Below are positions 23,081 through 33,833 of a DNA stretch of 64,000 bases, piece after piece. Numbering within the stretch: position 1 is the first letter of the stretch; every line of letters starts with the position of its first letter. The stretch is taken from assembly GCA_021464415.1 (NCBI GenBank), contig JAKCWG010000035.1, forward strand, positions 1 to 64,000. Reading direction: 5' to 3'. Source of the stretch: Lonicera japonica. Taxonomy: Eukaryota; Streptophyta; Magnoliopsida; Dipsacales; Caprifoliaceae. The notes under the pieces are model-generated. The model searched no databases. It was given only the letters and a program-made list of their open reading frames with translations, and was not told where the DNA came from. A program made the position numbers and the translations under genes.

Positions 23081-23787
23081 TGATATGAAACCACGATCGT
23101 ATTTCTACCCAATAAGATGAATCCGCAACCCTTGACGCTGAAAAACGCAAGAACCTTGGAACCACGCGAAGTTAATGGAGGTGGAACCTCGACCCAATCC
23201 CGAAAACGAGAAAGAACCTTGGTATAGTCGTAGACAAACAATCAATCGATGGGTTAATTGATTGCTAAGTCGAAGAACAACAAGAACCCTAATTCTGGCT
23301 GTTCGAGACGTTCTTAGAACGCAAGAGGTGAAAAACACTCGAAAATTAATTAATCAAAGCTGCCTAAAAACAATAGCGTTAGCTCCTTTAAATAGGAGTA
23401 ATTAAACCTACTAGGTCTAGGAAAATAAAGAAAACGAAATTAATTGGTTTCCCACATAACTTGGGCCCCAAGCAAAACTAAACATAAATTAAACTTAAAA
23501 TAAACAAAGCCTAGCCCATTTATCTAATACATGCTTTTTAATCCCTTGGGCTGCTATTTTGAACATCTTCAATTGGGCCTTTAAGTAATGTCTTCCATTC
23601 TTGAACCCGATCCCCTTCAATGATCCTCCATGCTTCAGCTTTGCTCATCATCTCTTGGACCATGGTCATAAGTGCCTCCTTGATCTTCTTGGCTCTAGCT
23701 CGAGTGATTGGGCCACTTGGAACCCGGATGGGATCTGCACAGCCTTCACTCCATGATCCAGCTCCAGTGTTATTCTTGGGCTCATCA
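23081..23787 (-). repeat. 5' LTR of the gypsy element (707 bp)
   Basis: Promoter-bearing LTR, matching 12962-13668 in length and, by eye, in sequence. Followed on the right by the second ATCAC (23788-23792). Confidence 0.97.
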
Positions 23788-24134
23788 ATCACTATTATTT
23801 TATGCTACTCACTCTATTTTTGCTTTATTTGATTGTTTTGCGGCTCACTCTCTAGGGAAATTCAGTTAACTTTGACAACGAAAGTAAATGTATATATATA
23901 GTTCTCTATTTTTCATGAAATATATGTTTCAAGGGAAAGTAAATCATGTAGTTATTTCATTACCTCTGGTGAGTTAATTGTGAGAGAAGTTCAAATTAGA
24001 AGACAATAGAGATGTAGTACCATTTTGAGATTTAATTTGTTTTTGTTTTTGTTTCTTGACACGTAGGTGTACCCCTTACCAATATCTCCTTTCTCTTTTC
24101 TCTCACTTGGATTCATCCACGTGTCTCCCTTTCT
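23788..24134. other. AT-rich spacer, end of copy 1
   Basis: Resumes the spacer interrupted at 12961. It matches 44761-45107 with about one difference. No gene seen. Confidence 0.8.
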
Positions 24135-24144
24135 AGTGGCAGAG

Positions 24145-24149
24145 CCAGG
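24145..24149. other. Target-site duplication CCAGG of LARD copy 1, left
   Basis: Repeated at 33485-33489. The duplicated bases belong to the hAT terminal repeat, showing that the LARD inserted there. Confidence 0.92.
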
Positions 24150-26153
24150 TGTGAGAACCCGCGTTCTGGACGCCCGGGGGTCCTCGTGGGCGGCGATTCC
24201 GTTGTTGCTTTGAAAATCGATTTTGAAAAGAATAAGAGTCGCCAGTTTGTTTTACTAAACAAACAAAAAAGGTTTATGTAAAAGAGACGTATTTATGGAC
24301 TAAATATCCTCTTATACACAATGTATGCGAAACCAATTGATTCGAAGGTTCGGGGATTAAGTTACGAATCGGGAAGGTGTTAGGCACCCAATTCGCCCTT
24401 TCGGTCTCTTGAGTAGGATATGCGTGTGTTATAATTCAGTTCTTGCATGCTATTGCTATTACTTTACAGCTTTTCGTGCTTGCCTTAAAAATCGGGATTT
24501 TGGGAATGGGATGAAAACGATGTGTTTCCTAATTCGCCCATGATTTTGAAAATAAGCGTGTGTGTGTGTGAGTTGAAAAAGAGAGTTTGACAATAGTAGA
24601 TGCAATGAAACAAGTGATTTTGTAAAGCATTGGGCTTTTCGGAAACTGATTCAATGTGAAATCTTATATTCGATATAATATAAGGCGAGTTGACCGATCG
24701 TGTACCATAGTCTATTGATTAAACCAGTATAGATGGCACTAGTGCTCTCATAATCTAGTATTTTTCACATATACACTGCAATCTATGAGTTAGATTAAAT
24801 ATATAGCGATTATCGATTCTTTCGTATAACAATACCGTTAATCCGGGCTTTTGAAAAAGTAAGAAAGTAATAATAATATTTTAGAATTAGATTAGGGTTT
24901 ATTATACGCCTTTGGTTTTGAAAAACAATTTGAAAAGGGGTTTTGAAAAGCTATCAAGTGATAGAAATTATGCAGACAAGAAAATAAATTATAAAACTGA
25001 CGAATAAATAAAAGAAGAGAGAGAAAATTATACCCGAACCTCCTTGGAGGGAGAGAATAAGGATCTCTTGGTGTGCACCACGAAATCCCCTTGATTGTTG
25101 ATGAAAATAATGAATGGAGGGGGGTCTATTTATAGTTGTCAAAATACTTGGAGAGCAAGAAAAAAGATTGCAACTAGGACTCTTGGAAATTATCGCGAAG
25201 CCTTCCCACCGTTAGATCATCCTGATTTTTGGATATGTGTTGCAAATAGAAGTCTTCTAGATCGTGTAACAATTTTAGGTCGATCAGAATTCGAAAAGGT
25301 CTCATTTCGTTCTGATTGGTACGAAGAGTTTGTGTCCGCGTAAGAAAGGTACTTGTTGTAGACAAGGTCCCTTGTTTAAAAGACAAGTCGGGTTCTAACC
25401 ATTGGATCATGCTGAATTTTGGATATGTATTGCCAATATAAGTCTTCTAGACTCTGTAAAATATTGGAGACGATCGGAGTTCGGGAAGGACTCGGTCTCC
25501 TTGGCTTGGTACAAAGAGTTTGTTCCCGCGTAGGAAATATACTTGCGTACAACAATCTCGACAATTGAACTTCCAACCGTTGGATTATGCTGATTGTTTG
25601 ATATGTTTTCCCTCCAAATGTTTTCTAACTTGTATCCAAATTTGAGGTCGATCAGAATTCGGGAAGGCCACTATTTATTTTAATTTGCTACGAAGTACAT
25701 TTCAACTAGAATTGCACGGTAGACAAATTGATTCTTGAGGATCCCATGTCCGACGAAGCTGAAATTTTAATATGCTCTTCCCCACAATAAGGCCTATCCA
25801 CTTACCAAACTTCAAACCATTTTAACTTCGAGAAGACCTCCATTTGACCACCCGAAATAAACTCGTGATTTTCTGAATTTTCGGAGATCCGACTCCTCAT
25901 GATAATGTCTAACAACTCTCAAAGTTTGAGGATGATCCGAAATGCATAACTCTCCTTTCACAAGTTTTCAGGAGTTTTGACAGTCTTCGATTCCGATAAT
26001 TTTCAATAATTCTGTAGCGGTCCTTTTGGCTTTCTTCTTTGACCTATATCACATGTACATAATATATGCATCTAGGAATGCTCATGCATGCATGCGTGCT
26101 TATTTCTTTGGAGATCAGGATTCTTGCCGGAGTCGCAAAATGAGGTGTTCACA
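24150..26153 (-). repeat. 3' LTR of LARD copy 1 (2,004 bp)
   Basis: Contains degenerate internal repeats of about 180 bp, each carrying a CCGTTGGATC...GGATATG-like motif (25208, 25397, 25574). Lacks about 32 bp found in the right LTR near 33184, which removes a fourth motif copy. Confidence 0.93.
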
Positions 26154-26170
26154 GACCCTCTCGTCCTAGG
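26154..26170 (-). promoter_or_regulatory. Polypurine tract of LARD copy 1
   Basis: Minus-strand GGACGAGAGGGTC directly before the 3' LTR; purine-rich and in the right place. Confidence 0.6.
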
Positions 26171-26333
26171 TTCTTTGTAAAGCAAAGAAACCAGGACGAT
26201 AATGAGAACGCATCATTTTACGGTGCTCGCATGAATCACAAGTGATATTTTGAAAACAATGCAATGTAAATGATGCTGTGCTATGCTGCATATCTCTTTT
26301 CTTGGGATGGATGGGCGATTTTTGGACTTGGTG

Positions 26334-27235
26334 TTGAATTGATGTACTCCCATTGGTAGGAACTGTTCTGTCAACGATTCTGATTGGGGGTTGAGCTGAT
26401 GTACTCCCATCGGTAGGGACGGTTCTGTCAACGATTTGATTGGGTGTTGAGCTGATGTACTCCCATCGGTAGAGACGGTTCTGTCAACAATTTGATTGGG
26501 GGCGTTGAGTTGATGTACTCCCATCGGTAAGGACGGTTCTATCAACGATTTGATTGGATGTTGAGCTGATGTACTCCCATCAGTAGGGATGGTTCTGTCA
26601 ACAATTTGATTGGGACGTTGAGCTGATGTACTCCCATCGATAGGGACGGTTCTGTCAACAATTTGATTGGGTGTTGAGCTGATGTACTCCCATCAATAAG
26701 GACGATTCTGTCAACAATTTGATTGGAACGTTGAGCTGATGTACTCCCATCGATAGGGACGGTTTTGTCAACGATTTGATTGGGTGTTGAGCTGATGTAC
26801 TCCCATCGGTAGGGATGGTTATGTCAACAATTTGATTGGGGTGTTGAGCTGATGTACTCCCATCGGTAGGGACGGTTCTGTCAACAATTTGATTAGAACG
26901 TTGAGCTGATGTACTCCCATCGATAGGGACGATTCTGTCAACGATTTGATTGGGTGTTGAGTTGATGTACTCCCATCGGTAGGGACGGTTCTGTCAACAA
27001 TTTGATTGAGGTGTTGAGCTGATGTACTCCCATCGGTAGGGACGGTTCTGTCAACAATTTGATTGGGGTGTTGAGCTGATGTACTCCCATCGGTAGGGAC
27101 GGTTCTGTCAACAATTTTTATTAGGACGTTGAGCTGATGTACTCCCATCGGTAGGGACGGTTCTGTCAACAATTTTTATTAGGACGTTGAGCTGATGTAC
27201 TCCTATCGGTAGGGACGGTTCTGTCAACAATTTTT
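26334..27235 (-). repeat. 57-bp minisatellite in the LARD, about 16 units
   Basis: Units of 55-60 bp, mostly 57, marked by GATGTACTCCCATCGGTAGG. On the element's sense strand the consensus reads as a 19-residue repeat (IVDRTVPTDGSTSAQHPNQ), but unit-length variation breaks the frame repeatedly. Copy 2 is at 47307-48208. Confidence 0.95.
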
Positions 27236-27435
27236 ATTCTGATTTGGTTCTTTTGAAGGGGTGAGGGCAGATGGTCTATTAGGGACTTTACTTTGTGTTT
27301 GAGAGGCTGGGGAAGATGGTCTACTGGGGACGTTTGATGATCAACTAGAGACACTACTTTGGTGTTGGTGATTTAGGATAAAGGTTGGTGGGAAAATGGG
27401 AATTTATGGTATACTAGGAAAATGAGGATTCTTAC

Positions 27436-27730
27436 TGGTCAAGATAAAGGCTGAAGGCTGATGATCTACTGGGGATATGATGATTGGTGGTCTACTGAGG
27501 ATATGATGAATTCTACTAGTTAAGATAAAGGTTGAGGGTTGGTAATCTGTTGGGGATATGATGAATGGTGGTCTGCTGAGGATTTGCTAAATTCTACTAC
27601 TGGTTAGGATAAAGGCTGAGGGTTGATGATCTGCTGGGGATATGATGAATGGTGGTCTACTGACGATATGATGAATTCTACTGGTTAAGATAAAGGTTGA
27701 AGGTTGGTGATTTGTTGTGGATATGCTGAT
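27436..27730. repeat. 81-84-bp minisatellite in the LARD, about 3.5 units
   Basis: Repeats of a block with AAGATAAAGG and GGGGATATGATGAATGGTGG at 27441, 27522, 27606 and 27687. Copy 2 is at 48409-48703. Confidence 0.85.
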
Positions 27731-28639
27731 GCGGGGCTAAGATGTGGGTGATTGATGATATGTGGTGACAAAAGTTGATTTGCTGAGGGAGTGAGAGTCT
27801 CTGAGCAGATATAGAGAAATAGAGAGAGAAAGTTCTGGTGTGATATCTTTTTTCGTCTTCTTTTTTTTTTAGAAACAAGAACTTTTGGTTGGCTTCTTTT
27901 TTCCTTAAGAAAAAATCGAGCTACGCTCTCTTAATTCTCGAACCTCATGTATGAATTTTGGACTTTGCCTCTTGCTCAGCTTCCGTGGCATTTTTTTCTT
28001 GTCACTAGGGTGCGATTTTGCTTATTGTTTCCTGACTTCGCGAGAGAAGAATTTTTTGTGCCTGCATCATTTTCTGTTTTTCGATACCCTTATTCCTCCT
28101 TGATTGATTGAAATCTTTTTGATGCAGCTTATTTATTTTTTTCTTCTTTTTTTTTCGCAGGGTCAGCAGCCTTCCTCACCCAAGATGTAGCCCTGGGCTT
28201 TTTAGCCTAGTTGTCACTCTTGGTGTGGCTCTCGCTGCCATCTTTTTTCCTCTTCTATTTTTTTCTAATATTCTTTTCTTTTGGCACAGTGGGATTTATC
28301 CTCTTTTCTACTCTTTTAATTTTTTCTTGTACCCACTTTGTTTTCTCTCACTTTGTCAGGTTTTCTAAGCATCATCATCCTTGCGATTTTGAGAATGTTT
28401 ACTTTGGAAGTTCGCATTTGACATCGTCGTGCTGTGTTTGTGATTTTTGGTCCGAGAATCTTTGGGAGCGTATCTTAAAGACTTCTTGAGTGAGAAGAAG
28501 CTAGGCCAAAAATCCTTTTTGTGGAGGCTTGTTTCCTGCGTCTTTTACGAAATTTTCTCATTCCAATCTTTCTCTATCTTTCTCTGATATTATTTTGAAG
28601 GGGGGCTTTTTTGGTTTTGGATATGGCTTGAGCTTGCAT
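27731..28639. other. LARD internal region, noncoding
   Basis: Pyrimidine-rich, no convincing gene. The longest frame, on the plus strand (28211-28489), is low-complexity Phe/Ser-rich and antisense to the element. Confidence 0.6.
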
Positions 28640-28760
28640 GTAGGAAGGGCTTTAGTATGTGCCTGTGGAAAGGGCTAGGGTTGGATTGGTGCCTGCAGAA
28701 AGGGCTTTGGATTGGTACCTGCAGAAAGGGCTTGGATTCGTAACTGTGGAAAGGGCTTAT
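28640..28760. repeat. Short irregular repeat around GAAAGGGCTT, about five units
   Basis: GAAAGGGC-type cores at 28643, 28668, 28698, 28724 and 28748, 24-30 bp apart. Copy 2 is at 49613-49733. Confidence 0.75.
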
Positions 28761-29403
28761 GAAGTGATTAGAATCTTGGGGAGGATTTGCGATTTGATTT
28801 TCATCTATGAGAGTGCGTTGATTGGCGTTGTGACTAATCATCCGAGGTATACATCGGGGATGTGGTGGTGAAGCTTGCCATGATTTCTTAAGTTTGAATT
28901 ATTCGGATACTTCTTAAATCATTGCACTATCGTTTTAAAAACTTAGTTTTGAAAAGATTTTGAATCTTGAGTTGCCTGATTTATGAAGTATGTTACGCTA
29001 CTTGAAATTATCTAAGTGCAGATGCATGCATGCAAGACCGACAATTTTCTAAGAATATAGCAACAGTGAAAAAACAAATATTGATTTTCGGTCAATCAGT
29101 GAGTGAATGTAAGGTGATAAGAGAAATGGAGTGCTGGCGATTTGGGATTCTGCTAATCTTGCATCATGCTTCCATCTTGACACGTTTCTCTCTACTTTTT
29201 GATTCTTGGGCCTATCAAAATCCACCCGATGTTCTGCATTTTCATGAGTGGGTGTGGACGGGCTTGATTCTTAAGAGAGGCGGGGGCTTTCAGTTACTAA
29301 ACCAATTGATTGACTTGATTCTACCTTCAGGATTTTTGGTTCTGCTGATAGGATAACAATAGGGTCGTGGTGATGTGGGTAGGACATTCTTAGTGAGGAT
29401 GAT

Positions 29404-29775
29404 GAATGGAGAGGCTAGTCTTTAGAGAGCTATTCGGGTCTTCTTGTTGATACCTTCAGTAGATGTACCCTCGGCACCCTCAATATGTGCGAACAATGAT
29501 GGTGAGGCTAGTCTTCGGGGAGCTGTTCCGGTCTTCTTGTCGAAACTCTTAGTGCATATATGCTCTGCACCCTCAATATGTGTGAACGATGATGGTGAGG
29601 CTAGCCTTCAGGGAGCTGTTCAGGTCTTCTTGTCAATACCCTCAGTGCATATACCCTCTGCACCCTCAGTGTATACGAACGATGATGGTGAAGCTAACCT
29701 TTAGGGAGATGTTCGGGTTTTCTTGTCGACACCCTCAGTGTATGTGAACGATGATGGTAAGGCTAGTCCTCGGGG
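29404..29775. repeat. 93-bp minisatellite in the LARD, about five units
   Basis: Units start near 29411, 29504, 29597 and 29690, with a shortened fifth near 29759. A 277-bp inverted piece of this array lies at 1938-2214. Copy 2 is at 50377-50748. Confidence 0.92.
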
Positions 29776-30046
29776 AGCTGTTATGATTTACATCAAGGAT
29801 GGCTTGAGGATTATGGTTTTGAAGGGGCTGGTTATGTTTAGGGTTCAACCAGGCGGTTTCGGGAACTTGTGCCGGTGGTACAACGATATTGGCAAGGGCC
29901 ACAGGAAGTGGGTGGTTGATGTTGGCAAGAACTGGGATAATGTATTAGAGAATGTTAGGTGGAGCTACTATCTCGAGTTTGGTTGCCTTCGGTTGGGTAT
30001 GGATTTGGATTGAATTGGTTTGGTTCAGCAGGTATTTTAACAGCGA

Positions 30047-30283
30047 TTAGGGCTCAAGATAGGCTTGGGTGGCTACTTGGTGATCTTTCATGATGGCTAT
30101 AAACTGGGTCAGATCATGGATTAGATGATAGAGGTATTCAAGGGTTAAGGTGCCACCCTCGGTTTGTGGGAGAATGGGACCAGGCGGCGGACCCGCTGCA
30201 TGAGAAGCTTCACCGTAATTACCCTCAGTATTGTCGACCCTGGTTTGATGAAGTAGTAGCTCGGTGTTACAATGAGGAGGCAT
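30047..30283 (-). CDS. 78-aa frame in the LARD, possible gag N-terminal remnant
   Basis: ATG-started frame on the element's sense strand, about 1.1 kb after the primer site, where a gag start would be expected. Composition is polar with a short hydrophobic helical segment (LEYLYHLIHDLTQFIAIM). It ends by a stop after 78 codons. No zinc knuckle or other gag motif follows, so if it is gag only the beginning survives. Identical frame at 51020-51256. The position is the main evidence. Confidence 0.3.
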   Translation of the reverse strand: MPPHCNTELLLHQTRVDNTEGNYGEASHAAGPPPGPILPQTEGGTLTLEYLYHLIHDLTQFIAIMKDHQVATQAYLEP

Positions 30284-31413
30284 GATCGGTGGTGAATCTG
30301 ATCTCGTGAGTCGTCTTGGTTTGAATCTTTGAGAGCCTAACCAACCAGTGCCAGCAGTAGATAATCAGAGTGTAGTGAAGAATGGGGAGAAAGAAGTCGG
30401 GGATTTGATGGGTTGCATAATTCTCGAAAAACTATGACTCGACAGAAAAATAAAATCAAAAACCACTCTTTGGTGATTAGCGAAAACAAACCGACGGTAA
30501 CAACTTGAGAGCCCGGGGATAGGTTTAAGGTAGGAATATGAATTCCCGGGGTGCCCTTATAACCTTCTGATTTTAAAAATTAAATTTTGAAAAATTCATT
30601 TTAAAAAATGACTCGATTTTTTAGAAAATTTTTTGAAAGATATTTTTTTTGAAAATCGGGAAGTTCTCTCCTCTTAGAGTTGCTTTTCATGGAAATAGTA
30701 ACAGAGAAATTCTCACTAACGGGTTTTAGTGAGGGATTTCTACGGACAAGGTTGGACAGCCTCCGGCCGTACTTGCCAAACCAGGAGTTGGTATGTATGA
30801 CAAGGCCTTTTGTTCACTAATCTCACGACCGACGGTCAAGAAAACATGCAAAAATTCGTGTGTACTAGGCTGACACATCCTATATGCAAGCGTGGTTGAA
30901 AAGGGTAAGGTTTGAAGCTCCCTCCTATTTGGCTAGGTCTTACTATATACCCCAAGGGCGAGTACGTGCAAGGACCTTTTGATATACATTCTGGGTACGT
31001 GAGTGTTCTCGTCACTCGATATACCTCAGTTTGGTACTTGGCCAAGGAGAGTGGTCCCATGTGCTTTTGGCTAGTGTAGCCCCGCAAGTCCACGGCCTAG
31101 TCACGACTTTGGTCCCGAGGTTGATAGGGTAAATTCACACTCGCGATAATGCATGATGATAGTGGGTGCGTGCAAAATAACAATTATAGAGGTATATTAT
31201 GAAGAACGCTTTAGGGTTTGTTCGAGTACTTTCAATTTTTATTTATGAAAAGATTTTCCTCAAACAATTATTACAAACAAAAAGGAAATTAGGGTATCCA
31301 CCTAAATCGCATCTATGTTATCCTAAAACTAAGGCCGAAAAAGAAAGCATGCAAACATAAACAATTATCCACACAGATTCTACTCTTGTTTAGAGTCTAA
31401 TCCTCTTAAATCT
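30284..31413 (-). other. LARD 5' leader
   Basis: Noncoding leader. An 85-codon minus-strand frame (30836-31093) is unchanged in copy 2 apart from one residue, but copy identity is too high for this to imply selection. Confidence 0.5.
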
Positions 31414-31431
31414 TCCCCAGCAGAGTCGCCA
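31414..31431 (-). promoter_or_regulatory. Primer-binding site of LARD copy 1
   Basis: Minus-strand TGGCGACTCTGCTGGGGA, one base inside the right LTR. From memory this is the tRNA-Arg-type site of plant Ogre-like elements. It fixes the element's orientation. Confidence 0.8.
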
Positions 31432-31432
31432 C

Positions 31433-33484
31433 TGTGAGAACCCGCTTTCTCAACGCCCGGGGGTCCTCGTGGGCGGCGATTCCGCTGTTGCTTTGAAAAT
31501 TGATTTTGAAAAGAATAAGAGTCGCCAGTTTGTTTTACTAAACAAACAAAAAAGGTTTGTGTAAAAGAGACGTATTTATGGACTAAATATCCTCTTATAC
31601 ACAATGTATGCGAAACCAATTGATTCGAAGGTTCGGGGATTAAGTTACGAATCGGAAAGGTGTTAGGCACCCAATTCGCCCTTTCGGTCTCTTGAGTAGG
31701 ATATGCGTGTGTTATAATTCAGTTCTTGCATGCTATTGCTATTACTTTACAGCTTTTTGTGCTTGCCTTAAAAATTGAGATTTTGGGGATGGGATGAAAA
31801 CGATGTGTTTCCTAATTCGCCCATGATTTTGAAAATAAGCGTGTGTGTGTGAGTTGAAAAAGAGAGTTTGACAATAGTAGATGCAATGAAACAAGTGATT
31901 TTGTAAAGCATTGGGCTTTTCGGAAACTGATTCAATGTGGAATCTTATATTCGATATAATATGAGGCGAGTTGACCGATCGTGTACCATAGTCTATTGAT
32001 TAAACCGGTATAGATGGCACTAGTGCTCTCATAATCGAGTATTTTTCACATATACACCACAATCTATGAGTTAGATTGAATATATAGCGATTATCGATTC
32101 CTTCGTATAACAATACCGCTAATCCGGGCTTTTGAAAAAGTAAGAAAGTAATAATAATATTTTAGAATTAGATTAGGGTTTATTATACGCCTTTGGTTTT
32201 GAAAAACAATTTGAAAAGGGGTTTTGAAAAGCTATCAAGTGATAGAAATTATGCAGACAAGAAAATAAATTATAAAACTGACGAATAAATAAAAGAAGAG
32301 AGAGAAAATTATACCCGAGCCTCCTTGGAGGGAGAGAATAAGGATCTCTTGGTGTGCACCACAAAATTCCCTTGATTGTTGATGAAAATAATGAATGGAG
32401 GGGGGGGGGATTTCTATTTATAGTTGTCAAAATACTTGGAGAGCAAGAAAATAGATTGCAACTAGGACTCTTGGAAATTATCGCGAAGCCTTTCCACCGT
32501 TGGATCATGCTGATTTTTGGATATGTGTTGAAAATAGAAGTCGTCTAGACCGTGTTAAAATTTCAGGTCGATCAGAATTCGGGAAGGTCTCCTTTCGTTC
32601 TGATTGGTACGAAGAGTTTGTGTCCACGTAGGAAATGTACTTATTGTAGACAAGGTCCCTTGTTTGAACGACAAGTCAGGTTATAACCATTGGATCATAC
32701 TGAATTTTGGATATGTATTGCCAATATAGGTCTTCTAGACTTTGTAAAAAATTGGAGACGATCGGAGTTCGGGAGGGACTCGGTCTCCTTGGCTTGGTAC
32801 AAAGAGTTTGTTCCCGCTTAGGAAACGTACTTGCGTACAACAATCTCGACAATTGAACTTCCAACCGTTGGATTATGCTGATTTATTGATATGTTTTCCC
32901 TCCAAATGTTTTCTAACTTGTGTCCAAATTTGAGGTCGATCAGAATTCGGGAATGCCACTATTTATTTTAATTTGCTACGAAGGACATTTCAACTAGAAT
33001 TGCACGGTAGACAAATTGATTCTTGAGGATCCCATGTCCGACGAAGCTGAAATTTTAATATGCTCTTCCCCACAATAAGGTCTATCCACTTACCAAACTT
33101 CAAACCATTTTAACTTCGAGAAGACCTCCATTTGACCACCCGAAATAAACTCGTGATTTTTTGAATTTTCGGAGATCCGACTGTCGGATTGAGCTGATTT
33201 TCGAGTATGCTACTCCTCATGATAATGTCTAACAACTCTCAAAGTTTGAGGATGATCCAAAATGCGTAACTCACCTTTCACAAGTTTTCAGGAGTTTTGA
33301 CGGTCTTCGATTCCGATAATTTTTGATAATTCTGTAACTCCTCATCCGGGGTCCTTTTGGCTTTCTTCTTTGACCTGTATCACATGTACATAATATATGC
33401 ATCTAGGAATGCTCGTGCATGCATGCGTGTTTATTTCTTTGGAGATCAGGATTCTTGCCGGAGTCGCAAAATGAGGTGTTCACA
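31433..33484 (-). repeat. 5' LTR of LARD copy 1 (2,052 bp)
   Basis: Longer than its partner, with an additional CTGTCGGATTGAGCTG motif near 33181 and a short insert near 33335. A G run near 32400 varies between copies. Confidence 0.93.
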
Positions 33485-33833
33485 CCAGGATTTCTATAAT
33501 GAGGTGGTCACACCAGGATTTCAATATGGTGGGGGCTTGACTACCATCAAGCGAAAAAATAAAAACTACAAGAAATAATAACACGACAATATATATACAC
33601 ACTTATATTAAAATAGTAAACATCTATTACAAAAAGAGATGTCTAACAAAATCATCTATAACATCTATACCAAAATAAGATGTTTAACAAAAGATATTTA
33701 TACTAAAAAGAGATGTTTAACAAAAAAGCATCTATAACCAAAAGAGATGTCTAACAAAAAACATCTATAACCAAAAGAGATGTCTAACAAAAAACATCTT
33801 TAACTAAAAGAGATGTCCAAAAAAAAGAATGAG
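33485..33833. repeat. hAT left subterminal region with AGATGT/ACATCT repeats
   Basis: A duplicated CACCAGGATTTC block (33483 and 33511) is followed by at least six AGATGT and four ACATCT hexamers in about 200 bp, in a loose repeat of about 33 bp. Clustered short subterminal motifs are typical transposase-binding sites in hAT elements; binding here is inferred. Copy 3 counterpart: 54458-54806. Confidence 0.6.

Larger units (their letters stand above)
12962..23787 (-). mobile_element. Ty3/gypsy LTR retrotransposon (CRM-like), with nested insertion
   Basis: Bounded by 707-bp LTRs with TG...CA ends and the ATCAC target duplication. On the minus strand the order is 5' LTR (23787-23081), primer-binding site, leader, gag-pol, polypurine tract, 3' LTR (13668-12962). 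Without the nested 3,835-bp element and its extra 5-bp duplication it is about 7.0 kb, a normal gypsy size. The LTRs appear identical by eye, so insertion is very recent. Clade assignment to CRM chromoviruses is inferred from the initiator-tRNA-Met primer site, the TGATGA LTR start, and a polyprotein that ends inside the 3' LTR without a recognisable chromodomain. A phylogeny of the RT would settle it. Confidence 0.95.
24150..33484 (-). mobile_element. LARD (large non-autonomous LTR retrotransposon), copy 1
   Basis: LTRs of 2,004 bp (24150-26153) and 2,052 bp (31433-33484) with TGTGAGAACCC...GTTCACA ends and a CCAGG duplication. A primer-binding site next to the right LTR gives minus-strand orientation. 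The internal region (26154-31432, 5.3 kb) has no protease, RT or integrase; it is filled with minisatellites and a possible gag start. Long LTRs and the TGGCGACTCTGCTGGGGA primer site suggest a derivative of the Tat/Ogre group (my recollection of that group). The LTRs differ by a few percent and by two small indels, so the insertion is older than the gypsy element and older than the tandem duplication. Confidence 0.92.

Noticed and set aside
26334..27235. CRISPR-like array
   Set aside because: Repeats are contiguous 57-bp units without unique spacers, inside a plant LTR element.
28211..30013. Several plus-strand frames in the LARD as genes
   Set aside because: Antisense to the element, low-complexity or minisatellite-derived, no known domain.
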